Shown: positions 39,398 through 48,480, counted from the first letter of the stretch. The stretch is DNA of 64,000 nucleotides from SIG588 sp964515215 (GCA_964515215.1 CAZESL010000001.1:13760-77759), one strand, 5' to 3'. Notes: generated from the letters alone by a model not told the origin. Translations and numbers: made by a program.

Positions 39398-41434
39398 TTA
39401 TCTCTTCATCTTGGGATCGAAGGCGTCGCGCAGACCGTCGCCCACGAAGTTAAACGCGATAACCGTGAGACAGATCAGCAAGCCGACGGGGATCCAAATG
39501 TAGGTGTATTTGATCATGGTTTCCGAGGAAGCGGTGGCCGAGTTGATCATCGTACCCCAGGTCGCGAGCGGGTGTTTCACACCCAGACCTAAGAAGGAGA
39601 GGGTGGATTCGGTGATGATAACGCTGCCGAGACCCGCCGTGGCGGTCACGATCAGCTGAGGCATCACGTTCGGCACCAGATGGCGGAAGATACGCTTGCT
39701 GACACTCAGGCCGCACGCTTCGGTCGCCACCATGAATTCCTGCTCTCGCAAGGAGAGGATCTGGCCGCGCACCAGACGCGCCACACCCGACCAACCGAGA
39801 ATACCGAGTACCGCCATCATCCATATCAAGCGGACGTACGGTGTCATCTTCATCGAATCGAAGAACGCACCGAGAATGATCAGAATGGGCATCGAGGGGA
39901 TACAGTTGAAGATATCCACCAAACGCATGATCAGGGTATCCACCCAGCCGCCGAAATAACCGGCGATGCCGCCCAAAATAACGCCGAGAATGGTTTCGAG
40001 GATAACGACCACGAAGCCGACCATCAACGACACGCGGCCGCCGAACATCATACGCGCGAGCACGTCGTAACCGTCACTGTCGGTACCAAACACGTGCGCG
40101 GCCGAGGGGGCACCGTAAATGTCGATGAGGAAGGTCTTTTGCATACAGGAAAGCACGTAGCCTTCACCCGAACGTTCCGCCGTGATGGTGGTATCCACCA
40201 TCGTAACGTTACCGTTTTCGTCCGTTTCGTATTCACCGTCTTCGTTGATCTGCGGCAATTCGAAGGAGAAGGAACCGCTGCGTTCGTTGTTCGCTATCAG
40301 TGCCTTTACGGTGGCGGCTGCCGTTTCCTTGAATTCGATGGAAAGGCTGTCTTCACCGTTGTAACGGCGCACTACGAAGGTAGAGAGTTCGGCCACGGGG
40401 GTCTCGCCGTTCATGATGATCGGCGCTTCTTCGCCTTCATTGACGGTGTAGGTCGTGCCATCCACCGTGAAAGTGCCGTTTTCCGCAAGCAGGGCCTGCA
40501 CTTTAAAATCATCCGACAGCGTGGCGGCGGTGTCGTACATATCGAAGACGTACTTCGAGAAGACGAGTGCCGTTTTACGGCCGTTGTCCACCATGACGTT
40601 CACGGTATCGCCCGCCACCACCTCATAGGTCGTGCCGTTCAGGGTGAAGGAGCCGCCGTCCAGACGGGCGCGCACTTCGTTCTCAAACGCTTCGTCCATC
40701 GCCGTTTCGGGATAGGAGAAGACACCGTTATTTTTGTCGGTCACCTTCTGCACCGTGTACGAAAGCTTGTTCTGCGCCGTCAGTACGTAGGTCGCACCGC
40801 CTGCTTGAACTTCTGTCTGTTTTGCGGCAATAGCACTGTCGAATGCCGCCAGCACGTCTGCCGACAACTCTTCGGGGGCACCCGTGAGCGTCTTGGACGC
40901 TTTGTTGTACGTACCGTAGGCGATCACGGTCTTATAGGTCGCGACCGTGCGGCGGTCGGTAAGATCGAGCTTATAGGTGTTGTCGTTCAGTTTGATCAAC
41001 TGATAGTCCGCACCGTCTTGTTGTACGGTGAACGCCGACTGGTTGGCTTCCACCATTTGACCGATGTAGGAGTTGACCATGTTTTTGAGCGAAGCGGGGA
41101 TCTTCAACTCGTTGTCCACCGTCAGTGCCACATATTCCGTACGCTCACTGGCGATGCCGTATTTCACGTTCAAGTCGTCGAACTTATAGAACTTTTCGGT
41201 CTGCCCGTAGGGGTAGACGAGCGGGCCCAAAAAGGCAAAGACGAACATGATGACCAAAATGACCGTACCGATAACCGCCAGTTTGTTGCGGATAAAGCGC
41301 TTCGCGACCAGTTTGCCGGGGCTGAGCACTTTGACACGCTGGGTGTTGTCGAGCGTCATTTCTTCCGAATCGTTTTGACCAGCCGCTGCCGCCGCTTCGC
41401 GACGCTTCAACTCTTCGTTAATGTTGTTCTTCAT
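39398..41434 (-). CDS. oppC: Oligopeptide ABC transporter permease OppC with a very large extracytoplasmic insertion
   Basis: A 678-residue permease; OppC is normally about 300. Residues 1-60 hold the usual cytoplasmic lead and first membrane segment (NKLAVIGTVILVIMFVFAFL). From about 65 to 440 there is an extra hydrophilic region facing outside, with repeated FTxxGTTYxV-type beta units (about 233, 300) and no cysteine motif. The normal permease resumes at HVFGTDSDGYDVLARM (about 444) with five further membrane segments and the EAA loop EACGLSVSKRIFRHLVPN (about 570). Because the insertion sits between TM1 and the FGTD block, it should lie on the substrate side next to OppA. ATG 41434 with GGAGGGTTG. 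Confidence 0.93.
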   Translation of the reverse strand: MKNNINEELKRREAAAAAGQNDSEEMTLDNTQRVKVLSPGKLVAKRFIRNKLAVIGTVILVIMFVFAFLGPLVYPYGQTEKFYKFDDLNVKYGIASERTEYVALTVDNELKIPASLKNMVNSYIGQMVEANQSAFTVQQDGADYQLIKLNDNTYKLDLTDRRTVATYKTVIAYGTYNKASKTLTGAPEELSADVLAAFDSAIAAKQTEVQAGGATYVLTAQNKLSYTVQKVTDKNNGVFSYPETAMDEAFENEVRARLDGGSFTLNGTTYEVVAGDTVNVMVDNGRKTALVFSKYVFDMYDTAATLSDDFKVQALLAENGTFTVDGTTYTVNEGEEAPIIMNGETPVAELSTFVVRRYNGEDSLSIEFKETAAATVKALIANNERSGSFSFELPQINEDGEYETDENGNVTMVDTTITAERSGEGYVLSCMQKTFLIDIYGAPSAAHVFGTDSDGYDVLARMMFGGRVSLMVGFVVVILETILGVILGGIAGYFGGWVDTLIMRLVDIFNCIPSMPILIILGAFFDSMKMTPYVRLIWMMAVLGILGWSGVARLVRGQILSLREQEFMVATEACGLSVSKRIFRHLVPNVMPQLIVTATAGLGSVIITESTLSFLGLGVKHPLATWGTMINSATASSETMIKYTYIWIPVGLLICLTVIAFNFVGDGLRDAFDPKMKR

Positions 41435-41447
41435 TGAGCAACCCTCC

Positions 41448-42437
41448 TTAATTCACGCGCACACGCGGGTCGACCACGGCATATAAAATATCCGCGATCA
41501 GCGTGCCGAGCAGCGTCAGGATCGCCATAAACGAAAGATAGAACATGGTGAAGGGAATGTCGCCGTTGACCATCGAGTGGTAGGACGCGTAACCGATACC
41601 GCGGATAGCAAACAGCGTTTCGGTGATCAGCGCACCGCTGAACAGACCGGGCAGAGAACCGCCCAGAATGGTCACGATGGGGATGAGGGTGTTGCGGAAG
41701 GCGTGGTAGCCGATGACCCGCTTTTCCGACAGACCCTTCGCACGCGCCGTACGGATGTAGTCCGCATTCAGCACTTCCAGCGTGTTGGTACGCGTGTAAC
41801 GCATCAGGCCGCCGATACCGATCGTCACGAGGGTAAGCGCCGGCATGAAGAAGTGGGAGGCCATATCCAGAAATTGACCGAAGGGGGTCAAATTGTGATA
41901 GTCACGACCGATCATACCGTTGATCTCCACCCAGTTGAGTTTCACGGCAAAGATCAGCTTATAGATGGTTGCAACGAAGAAGGTCGGCATGGAGATGCCG
42001 ATCAACGAAAGCACCGTCACGGTATAGTCGGTAAGACTGTACTGCTTTTTCGCCGCTACGATACCGAGCGGTATCGCGATGGCGGTCTGTATCACAAACG
42101 CTACCGCGCCGAGGATGAAACTGTACCAAATGGTGTTATTAAACTGCTCGGTAACGGGTACCGTCCAGTTCCAACTGTCACCGAAGTCGCCTTTGACCGC
42201 ATTGCCCAGCCAGATGAAGAAACCGCCGACAAGACCTTGATCCAAACCGTACTGCGCATTCAGTTCGGACAACCACTGCTCGGCGCTTTTCTGCGTACCG
42301 GGCTGAGTTGCCAACTGACGCGCCGTTTTTTCGGTGTAACTGGTCGGCAGAGAATAGATCAATGCATAGACCAAGAACATGACGAAAAACAGGATGACGG
42401 CGCTCAACAAAAGTCGCTTCACAATGAATTTAAACAC
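41448..42437 (-). CDS. oppB: Oligopeptide ABC transporter permease OppB
   Basis: Membrane subunit of about 329 residues with six hydrophobic segments: FIVKRLLLSAVILFF at the start, the EAA loop TARAKGLSEKRVIGYHAFRNTLIP (residues about 229-252 in two blocks) and a GIGYASYHSMVNGD segment near the end, all typical of OppB/DppB. GTG 42437 is preferred, giving the common MFKFIVKRLLL start behind GGGGG; GTG 42491 would add 18 residues but has no spaced binding site. A large hairpin separates it from oppA upstream, and oppC follows after 13 bp. Confidence 0.92.
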   Translation of the reverse strand: MFKFIVKRLLLSAVILFFVMFLVYALIYSLPTSYTEKTARQLATQPGTQKSAEQWLSELNAQYGLDQGLVGGFFIWLGNAVKGDFGDSWNWTVPVTEQFNNTIWYSFILGAVAFVIQTAIAIPLGIVAAKKQYSLTDYTVTVLSLIGISMPTFFVATIYKLIFAVKLNWVEINGMIGRDYHNLTPFGQFLDMASHFFMPALTLVTIGIGGLMRYTRTNTLEVLNADYIRTARAKGLSEKRVIGYHAFRNTLIPIVTILGGSLPGLFSGALITETLFAIRGIGYASYHSMVNGDIPFTMFYLSFMAILTLLGTLIADILYAVVDPRVRVN

Positions 42438-42611
42438 GAAATTGCCCCCAGACTTAGAATTTTCTGTCTGCTTCAGGATCTCATTTCTCACCCTATAGCA
42501 GAAAAACCGGCTTGCACCGGATCAAGAAGAGAAGATATGACGTCTTTTCTCCTTGAGGAAAAACGGAAAAGGTGGTGCTTGTCCGCTCTTCCTCAAAGGG
42601 AAAACCGTAAT

Positions 42612-42649
42612 CTTGCCGAGCACTGCACCAAAGCACAGTGCTCGGCAAG
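42612..42649 (-). terminator. Intercistronic hairpin between oppA and oppB
   Basis: Perfect 14-bp stem CTTGCCGAGCACTG with its complement. On the minus strand it follows oppA and is trailed by ATTACGGTTTT. Such partial terminators or stabilisers usually keep binding-protein mRNA in excess over permease mRNA. Confidence 0.65.
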
Positions 42650-42683
42650 ACGTTAGGTTTTAACGATCAGAAAACCGAGAAGA

Positions 42684-44993
42684 TCAGTTCATCTCGAGTT
42701 TCTCGATGTCGTTCATCCAGCCCCAGAAGGTGGTGATGTCGGGAGTCAAGGTGCTGACATTCACACGCTCGGTGCTGAAGATGACCGCGTTCTGACGCTG
42801 ATAGGAGGGAATCTCCACGCCCCAGTCCATGATGATCTCGAGGCAGGTCTTGTAGGTAGCCTTACGGTATGCACGGTCCGCAGAAGCACGCGCATCCATG
42901 ATCAGCTGATCCAGTTCATCGTCCGCGATCGCGTAGTGGTTGGAGTTGGTGCCGCCCAGACCCACAGCGTTGGTGCTGTAGTAGACCTGATACATATCCG
43001 GGTCTACCGTAGCGCCCCACGCAGCAGACCACATCTCGCACTCGCCCGCATCCAGAGTATCCCACAGAACGTTGGAGTCGGAGGGGTCGTTGATCTCGAG
43101 GGTGATGCCGATGGTCTCGAGAGCCGCCTTGGTGTCGGTCAGGATCGCGTAGTTCGGGTGGTCGCCCTTACCGTCGGCAGGGATGATGAACTCATAGGTC
43201 ATCTTCGCACCGGCAGGAGCCGCCGTGAACTTCGCAGCCGCTTCGTCCCAGGTGTAGCCCGCCGCCTTCAGGAAGCCGATAGCCGCCTGCAGAGCCGCGT
43301 CATACTTCGCTTCTTCGGTCATATCCGCAGTGTAGATGGCATTGCCGTCCACATCTTTGGAGTACGCTTGAGCGTAACCTTCGTCAGCCGGCTTCGGAGC
43401 CGCCCAAGAGGTGTTGGAGATCGGGTACTGGATAACAGATGCACGATCGCCGTAGTAGGAGTTGATCGCGGTGTCACGGTACACGGCAAACAGGGTCGCG
43501 AACGCTTTACGCAGGTTCTTGGAAGCCTCGCTTGCCTTGTCTTCGCCGACCTTCACGTTGTTCGCATTGATGCCGAGGTAGCCGTAGCCGAGGTTGTCCA
43601 CCGTGTTGGTGGTGATCTTGCTGCCGATCAATTCGCCGCCGTTGGTTTCCTTGATGGAATCCACAGTCGCGGTATCGAAGTTGGGATCGGTCACGTCGAA
43701 CGCGCCGGAGGTCACGCCCGCCAACTTATCGGTGGCAGCCGTCTCTTTGAAGAGCAGGTTGGTGATCTTCGGGCAACCCTTATAGTAGTTCTCGTTCGCC
43801 ACAAAGGTGATAACACCGTTCTCGAAGCTCTTGAACTTGTAGGGGCCGGCACCCAGAGGCTGGGTGGTCTTCGCCTTCACGCCGGACAGGTCGCCCTTGG
43901 TGAAGCCGAACTTGTTGTTCGCATAGTCGTAAGCATCCACAGAGCCGTAGTAGTGCAAAGGAGCAACCGTAACACCCAGCTGATAGATGGAAACAGCGTC
44001 GAACTTGCTCATGGTGATCTTCAAAGAGTAGTCGCCGGTCTTTTCGATACCTGCGATATTCGCAGCCGATTCGCCGGTGACAACACCCGCAGCATACTCG
44101 TTCGCCTTATCACCGAGTTCCGCCGTAATGAGATCCGCGATGGACTCGTTGAACGCTTCATAGTCGATACCGGTGGAGCTGATGTCGTAGCCGTAGTTGG
44201 CCTTCATCGCAGCCCAGAACTCCTCGGCGGAAGCCACTTCGTAGCCCCACAGAGCAGCAGCGCCCGCGTGATCGGAAACACCGTAAGCTTCGCCGTAGGT
44301 TTCGATGATGTCATCGAGGATGCCGGTAGCAAACTTCAGACCGGCCGTTTCGAACGCGGTCCAGTAGTACTCAGCCTGCTCAGCGGTGTAGTACTCGCTG
44401 GTCGCATCGGGGCCGTCCGCGAGCAGCAGGTTGGACAGAGCGTCCATACCGCTTCTGTACTCTTCCATACCGACGATGGGCTGAGCATAGAAGGTGCTGG
44501 AGCCGTCGTAGGTCGGGTCAGCCAGAACGTACATCGAGAAGATGACATCGTCCGCGGTCAGAGCGTCGCCGTCGCTGAACTTGATGTCCTCGCGCAGTTT
44601 GAACTCGTACACGACCGTGCCGTCGTCGTTGGTGGTGACGGTGCAGTCCGCGATACCGTCATACTTGTAATCGGTACCGTTGTAGGGGATGGTTTCGCCT
44701 TCGATGCCCTTCAGGACAACGTTGCCTTCACGATCGGTGCCAAGCAGGCCGACCGAAACGATGGATGCGACGTCCTGATCGTACTGGGTCGTTGCGAAGA
44801 AGGGGCTGAACTTGCTCGAGAAGTAGTCATACCCCGCCACCAGCGTGTCACCGCCGGTGTAGCCCTGATCGCTGTTTGTCGGATCATTCTGCGGATCTTC
44901 AGTCTGGGGAGTGGTGTTGCACGCCGCCAGCATGGAGACCATCATAAGAACAGACAGTACCAGAGCCAGGATTTTTGCCAGGTTCTTTTTCAT
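42684..44993 (-). CDS. oppA: Oligopeptide-binding lipoprotein OppA (SBP family 5)
   Basis: A 769-residue substrate-binding lipoprotein anchored outside; the signal peptide ends at the lipobox MLAAC (C25). It has the SBP_bac_5 layout: lobe I with FKLREDIKFSDGDALTADDV (about 116-135), a long insertion rich in acidic residues (about 150-330), APLHYYG near 340, GAGPYKF near 375, lobe II with YGYLGINANN and NLRKAFATLFA (about 475), and the closing ITTFWGWMNDIEKLEMN tail. It is longer than typical OppA (about 540). ATG 44993 has GGAGGGATTC; a longer frame upstream runs through the repeat element and has no signal peptide. It captures peptides for OppBCDF. Confidence 0.92.
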   Translation of the reverse strand: MKKNLAKILALVLSVLMMVSMLAACNTTPQTEDPQNDPTNSDQGYTGGDTLVAGYDYFSSKFSPFFATTQYDQDVASIVSVGLLGTDREGNVVLKGIEGETIPYNGTDYKYDGIADCTVTTNDDGTVVYEFKLREDIKFSDGDALTADDVIFSMYVLADPTYDGSSTFYAQPIVGMEEYRSGMDALSNLLLADGPDATSEYYTAEQAEYYWTAFETAGLKFATGILDDIIETYGEAYGVSDHAGAAALWGYEVASAEEFWAAMKANYGYDISSTGIDYEAFNESIADLITAELGDKANEYAAGVVTGESAANIAGIEKTGDYSLKITMSKFDAVSIYQLGVTVAPLHYYGSVDAYDYANNKFGFTKGDLSGVKAKTTQPLGAGPYKFKSFENGVITFVANENYYKGCPKITNLLFKETAATDKLAGVTSGAFDVTDPNFDTATVDSIKETNGGELIGSKITTNTVDNLGYGYLGINANNVKVGEDKASEASKNLRKAFATLFAVYRDTAINSYYGDRASVIQYPISNTSWAAPKPADEGYAQAYSKDVDGNAIYTADMTEEAKYDAALQAAIGFLKAAGYTWDEAAAKFTAAPAGAKMTYEFIIPADGKGDHPNYAILTDTKAALETIGITLEINDPSDSNVLWDTLDAGECEMWSAAWGATVDPDMYQVYYSTNAVGLGGTNSNHYAIADDELDQLIMDARASADRAYRKATYKTCLEIIMDWGVEIPSYQRQNAVIFSTERVNVSTLTPDITTFWGWMNDIEKLEMN

Positions 44994-45061
44994 AAGAATC
45001 CCTCCTAAAATATTTGAATCTGCGGCGAAGCCGCGAAATTCCAAGGTGAGGGTGAGCAGTA

Positions 45062-45118
45062 AAACCCGAACTCCGTTTTTGGAAGGCGGATTTTTGCTCA
45101 TCCTTTGTTTAAATGCTC
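45062..45118. repeat. Dispersed repeat copy upstream of oppA
   Basis: A 57-bp segment, read on the minus strand, matches 58107-58164 at most positions; the core is AAAATCCGCCTTCC followed by AAAAACGGAGTTCGG. It lies in the leader region of oppA. Confidence 0.6.
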
Positions 45119-45175
45119 ACCCTATGGTGATGACACTGCAAATCGTCATCGGTTTAAACGGGTAAAGCAAAAAGG

Positions 45176-45712
45176 TTACATGGGCACTACGTCGAATACG
45201 CTCTTTTTGCGGTGCATGATGCACGCCGCCGCGAAGATGCCGAGCGTCGCGAGAAAATATATCCATGTCTGCCAATTTATCGAAGCGATCGCCAGTGCAC
45301 ACGCCACTCCTGCACCGAGCAAGGACACACCCGAAAAGAAGATCAAAAACAAGGTAGTGTGGGCCAAGCGGTCACAGATCTTGTCCCGTCGCTCACGGGT
45401 GAGCGGGGGAGACGAGGTGAGGGTGTAGACCACCGCCACCGTGAGATAGCCCAGCGGAAGCAGGCAACACAGCAAAGGCAACAACACGTAAAACAGCCGC
45501 AATACCGCAGTGTTCAGGAACAGTATCACACCGAAGCACACCACCGACAACGCCGTGAGCAGGGCGTACAAGATCGCCGCGCGCCTCACCGCCGGCGGTG
45601 AGGCCTTATACGTGTATCGCGTTCCGCGATACACGGCAACCGTCTTTAATTTTCCATGTTTGTCACGTACGTTTTCCAGCCGATAGTCGGCAGCGTACTT
45701 TTTACTTACCAT
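45176..45712 (-). CDS. Unknown 4-TM membrane protein
   Basis: A 178-residue protein with a basic N-terminal 40 residues (KYAADYRLENVRDKHGKLK, then a TYKASPPAVRR arm) and four hydrophobic segments (about 46-64, 68-95, 112-135, 140-160). No family recognised. ATG 45712 has AAAGGTG upstream and its own promoter, almost identical to that of the half-size SBP gene. It ends 61 bp before the oppA leader repeat. The shared promoter type and location suggest a link to peptide uptake or a stationary-phase regulon, but this is only positional. Confidence 0.6.
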   Translation of the reverse strand: MVSKKYAADYRLENVRDKHGKLKTVAVYRGTRYTYKASPPAVRRAAILYALLTALSVVCFGVILFLNTAVLRLFYVLLPLLCCLLPLGYLTVAVVYTLTSSPPLTRERRDKICDRLAHTTLFLIFFSGVSLLGAGVACALAIASINWQTWIYFLATLGIFAAACIMHRKKSVFDVVPM

Positions 45713-45760
45713 ATCAAGAACACCTTTACTGCATTGAAAAAGTCCGCATATACATACTGT

Positions 45761-45790
45761 AAGATACCATAAAACGCGCTCTTCTGTCAA
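45761..45790 (-). promoter_or_regulatory. Sigma-A promoter of the 4-TM protein gene
   Basis: Minus strand: TTGACA (45790-45785), 18 bp ending GCGTTTTATGG, TATCTT (45766-45761), with extended TG. It closely resembles the promoter at 47473-47502. Confidence 0.7.
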
Positions 45791-45864
45791 GTGCTTGTAT
45801 GAAAATTGGGTACATTATACAAATCTTCGTGGAAATTTTTATACTCTTGTCAAAAGAAGAAATA

Positions 45865-45890
45865 GACCGACAGTAAGCGTTCTGTCGGTC
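45865..45890 (-). terminator. Terminator of the half-size SBP gene
   Basis: Stem GACCGACAG/CTGTCGGTC, 9 bp after the stop; the minus strand continues TATTTCTTCTTTTG. Confidence 0.75.
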
Positions 45891-45898
45891 GATCTGTA

Positions 45899-47440
45899 TC
45901 AGCGGATTTTCAGTTTTTCGATCTCCCGCGTCCAGCCCCAATACGGGGTGATATCAGCAGGAATTGTGGCGGAATCGATGCGTGCGGTGTTGAAAACCAC
46001 GGCGGTTATGCCGTCATCTTCAAGACTGTCCACCGTGAGGACGGTGAAACGCCCGTCGCTCGGAATATTGCTGTTTTCGCGTGTGTCCACGGCGGCAACG
46101 TCCACCGTCCCGTCGGCGAGGGCGCTTACCCGATCGTCGACGGTCTTCAACAGCAGTGTTTCGACGGCGGGACGGCCCTTGCAGTAGTTGGCATTCGCCG
46201 TTAAGGTGACCGTGCCGTCCTCGTAACTGCCGAAGACGAAGGGGCCCGCACCGAGAGGCGCCGTTTTGGCTCGCACCCCCGCAAGGTCGCCCTTAGTGAA
46301 GCCGAAGCGGTCGTTTTGGTAGTCGTACGCCTCGTCCGCACCGTAGTAGTGCAGAGGGGCTACGGGAACGTTCAAACAGCGTATGGCGTCGTCATCCGAA
46401 GCGGTGAGCGTCACGCGGACGGAGAGATCTCCCGTCTTTTCGATGCCGGCAACGCGGTGGACGAGTTCCTCTTTATTTTCGTCCTTCGGCCCTTCGATGG
46501 CAATAAACGCTTGTTTCAAGAGGTCGACAATGGAAGCGGCGGCGGCATCACGGTCGATGCCGTCTGCCGAAAGGTCGCGGTTATGGGCCGTGAGGATACG
46601 CTGCCAAAAATCCGCTTTGGTCGGGAAGGAGGATCGCAGATCGTATACCGTGCCGAATGCGTCGGTGAACGTACCGTCCTCATTCAAAGTGCCGTATCCC
46701 CACACGTACATGCCGAGCACCACGTCGTCGTTTCCGCATCGCGGAAGAAATTCCGCATAGTTTTGCAGACAATACTCGATGATCTCGCCGACGAACATCT
46801 CACCTGCCGCCGCCAAGGCGTCATTCCAATACGTTGTGTATTGCGCTTCGGTGAAGCCGTCGTATTCCGTGGCATTTGGGCCTGCGGCCAGAATCTTGTC
46901 CGCCAGTGCGGCATACGTTTCATACAGTACGGGACTGACACCTGCGCGGTAATCCGCAAGTCCTTGAATGGGTAGGGTGGAGAAGGCAGAGGGGCCGTCG
47001 TATGACGGGTCTGCCAACACGTACATCGAAAAGATTACGTCGTCGGCGGTGAGCGGCTCGCCGTCGCTGAACGTCACGTCCTCGCGCAGAGCAAGATCGT
47101 AAACTACCGTGCCGTCTTCGTTTGCGGTGACGGTGCAGTCCGCGATACCGCTTTGCGTCGCGGCACCGTCCAAAACGACGTTACCGTCGCGGTCGGTATC
47201 CAGGAGGGGCAAGGTGACGAGAGACAGAGCCTCGCAATCGTTTTGGGTACGGGCAAAAAACGGGTGAAACTCTCCCGAAAAGCAGTCGTACCCCACTGAC
47301 AAAGTGTTATTCGCCTGAACGGGCGGTGCCGTGGGATCGTTCGTCGGCGGCACGGCAGGGGCACGGCACGCCGACAGGGCGGACAGTAACAAAAGAACGG
47401 TGAGTATATAGGCAACAGCACGAAGCGGTTTCATTTTCAC
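45899..47440 (-). CDS. OppA-like lipoprotein with most of lobe II missing
   Basis: A 513-residue paralogue of the OppA encoded at 42684-44993. Signal peptide with lipobox SALSAC (C25). It aligns with OppA through lobe I: LREDVTFSDGEPLTADDVIFSMYVLADPSYDG, APLHYYGADEAYDYQNDRFGFTKGDLAGVRAKT in two conserved blocks, and GAGPFVFGSY. After about residue 440 it jumps over some 220 residues of lobe II and rejoins only the OppA tail (ITPYWGWTREIEKLKIR). The binding cleft should be incomplete, so it is either a decayed importer component or a protein with another job, such as sensing or scaffolding. GTG 47440 is behind AGGAGG; it has a strong private promoter and terminator, so it is expressed as a single gene. 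Confidence 0.85.
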   Translation of the reverse strand: MKMKPLRAVAYILTVLLLLSALSACRAPAVPPTNDPTAPPVQANNTLSVGYDCFSGEFHPFFARTQNDCEALSLVTLPLLDTDRDGNVVLDGAATQSGIADCTVTANEDGTVVYDLALREDVTFSDGEPLTADDVIFSMYVLADPSYDGPSAFSTLPIQGLADYRAGVSPVLYETYAALADKILAAGPNATEYDGFTEAQYTTYWNDALAAAGEMFVGEIIEYCLQNYAEFLPRCGNDDVVLGMYVWGYGTLNEDGTFTDAFGTVYDLRSSFPTKADFWQRILTAHNRDLSADGIDRDAAAASIVDLLKQAFIAIEGPKDENKEELVHRVAGIEKTGDLSVRVTLTASDDDAIRCLNVPVAPLHYYGADEAYDYQNDRFGFTKGDLAGVRAKTAPLGAGPFVFGSYEDGTVTLTANANYCKGRPAVETLLLKTVDDRVSALADGTVDVAAVDTRENSNIPSDGRFTVLTVDSLEDDGITAVVFNTARIDSATIPADITPYWGWTREIEKLKIR

Positions 47441-47472
47441 AAGGGTACCTCCTACTTACAAGGTTTGGTCTA

Positions 47473-47502
47473 AAGATACCATAAAAGCGCGGAGCCTGTC
47501 AA
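47473..47502 (-). promoter_or_regulatory. Sigma-A promoter of the half-size SBP gene
   Basis: Minus strand: TTGACA (47502-47497), 18 bp ending GCGCTTTTATGG, TATCTT (47478-47473). Near twin of 45761-45790. Confidence 0.7.
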
Positions 47503-47596
47503 GTTCGCGGAAATCACGGTGTACTTTGTCAAATTGAACATATATTAATGGTATTAATATTATATCCGCCGCGTAATGACGGTATATTTTCCCTCT

Positions 47597-47627
47597 TGAA
47601 TGACTGCGCGTGCAAGTGTCCATACTG
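47597..47627 (+). promoter_or_regulatory. Sigma-F/sigma-G-like forespore promoter of sigG
   Basis: TGAATG at 47597-47602 and CATACTG at 47621-47627 with an 18-bp gap. This is close to the TGMATR / CATACTA pattern known for Bacillus forespore sigma factors. It lies 30 bp before the sigG start. Confidence 0.6.
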
Positions 47628-47656
47628 TTTTCAGAACGAGAAAAGGTGGTATGCGT

Positions 47657-48427
47657 ATGCTCGGTAAGGTGGAGATCTGTGGGGTGAACACCGCCACGTT
47701 GAAGGTGCTCAGCGAGGCGGAAAAAATGCGGCTTTTGCGGGAAATGCGGGAGGGAACGAATCCGAAAGCACGGGAGGAAATGGTGAACGGCAACCTGCGT
47801 CTGGTGTTGAGCGTCATTCAACGCTTTGCGGGACGCGGCGAAAATCCCGACGATCTGTTTCAGGTGGGGTGTATCGGCCTGATGAAGGCGATCGATAACT
47901 TTGACATTACGCAGAACGTGCGGTTTTCCACCTACGGTGTGCCGATGATCATCGGTGAGATACGGCGGTACCTGCGGGATAACAACAGTGTGCGTATCAG
48001 CCGTTCGGTGCGGGATCTGGCATACCGCGCAATGCAGGTGAAGGAACAGCTGACCGCCGAGCGGCAAAGCGAGCCGACGGTGGAGGAGATCGCCCGTGTA
48101 CTGGACGTGGCACGGGAAGACGTGGTGTTGGCGCTCGAATCGGTGGTGGAGCCCGTCAGCTTGTACGAGCCGGTATACGCGGACGGCGGTGACACCATCT
48201 ACGTGATGGATCAGGTGGGGGATACAAACGGCGAAAACGATTGGTTGGACGAATTGGCATTGAAAGAGGCGATCCGTTCCCTCGGCGAGCGGGAGAAAAA
48301 GATATTGCAGTTACGGTTCTTCAAAGGTATGACGCAGGTGGAAGTGTCGGCGGAGATCGGCATCAGCCAGGCGCAGGTCAGCCGATTGGAAAAAAGTGCG
48401 TTGCAACGCATCAAGGAACAACTGTGA
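47657..48427 (+). CDS. sigG: RNA polymerase sporulation sigma factor SigG
   Basis: Late forespore sigma factor, 256 residues. The diagnostic sigma-G start KVEICGVNTATLKVL (residues 4-18) is present, followed by region 2 (NGNLRLVLSVIQRFAGRGE, then DDLFQVGCIGLMKAID; -10 binding around FSTYGVPMIIGEIRRYLRD), region 3, and region 4 with the helix-turn-helix TQVEVSAEIGISQAQVSRLE (about 227-246). ATG 47657 is preferred over 47651 because AGGTGG is then at a proper distance. spoIIGA and sigE, often just upstream of sigG in spore formers, are not here. The gene shows that the organism can sporulate or descends from spore formers. Confidence 0.95.
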   Translation: MLGKVEICGVNTATLKVLSEAEKMRLLREMREGTNPKAREEMVNGNLRLVLSVIQRFAGRGENPDDLFQVGCIGLMKAIDNFDITQNVRFSTYGVPMIIGEIRRYLRDNNSVRISRSVRDLAYRAMQVKEQLTAERQSEPTVEEIARVLDVAREDVVLALESVVEPVSLYEPVYADGGDTIYVMDQVGDTNGENDWLDELALKEAIRSLGEREKKILQLRFFKGMTQVEVSAEIGISQAQVSRLEKSALQRIKEQL

Positions 48428-48480
48428 ATATATTCCGTCTCCCGCGCATACGGTGTAGTGTGAAAGGGAGGTGGACAGGC

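Noticed and set aside
39680..41437. A 585-codon plus-strand open frame opposite oppC
   Set aside because: Antisense shadow; no start signal or family features. oppC itself is supported by its EAA loop and operon position.
42936..45008. A 690-codon plus-strand open frame opposite oppA
   Set aside because: It is a shadow of the oppA codon pattern; arginine/valine-rich product with no domain, start signal or promoter.
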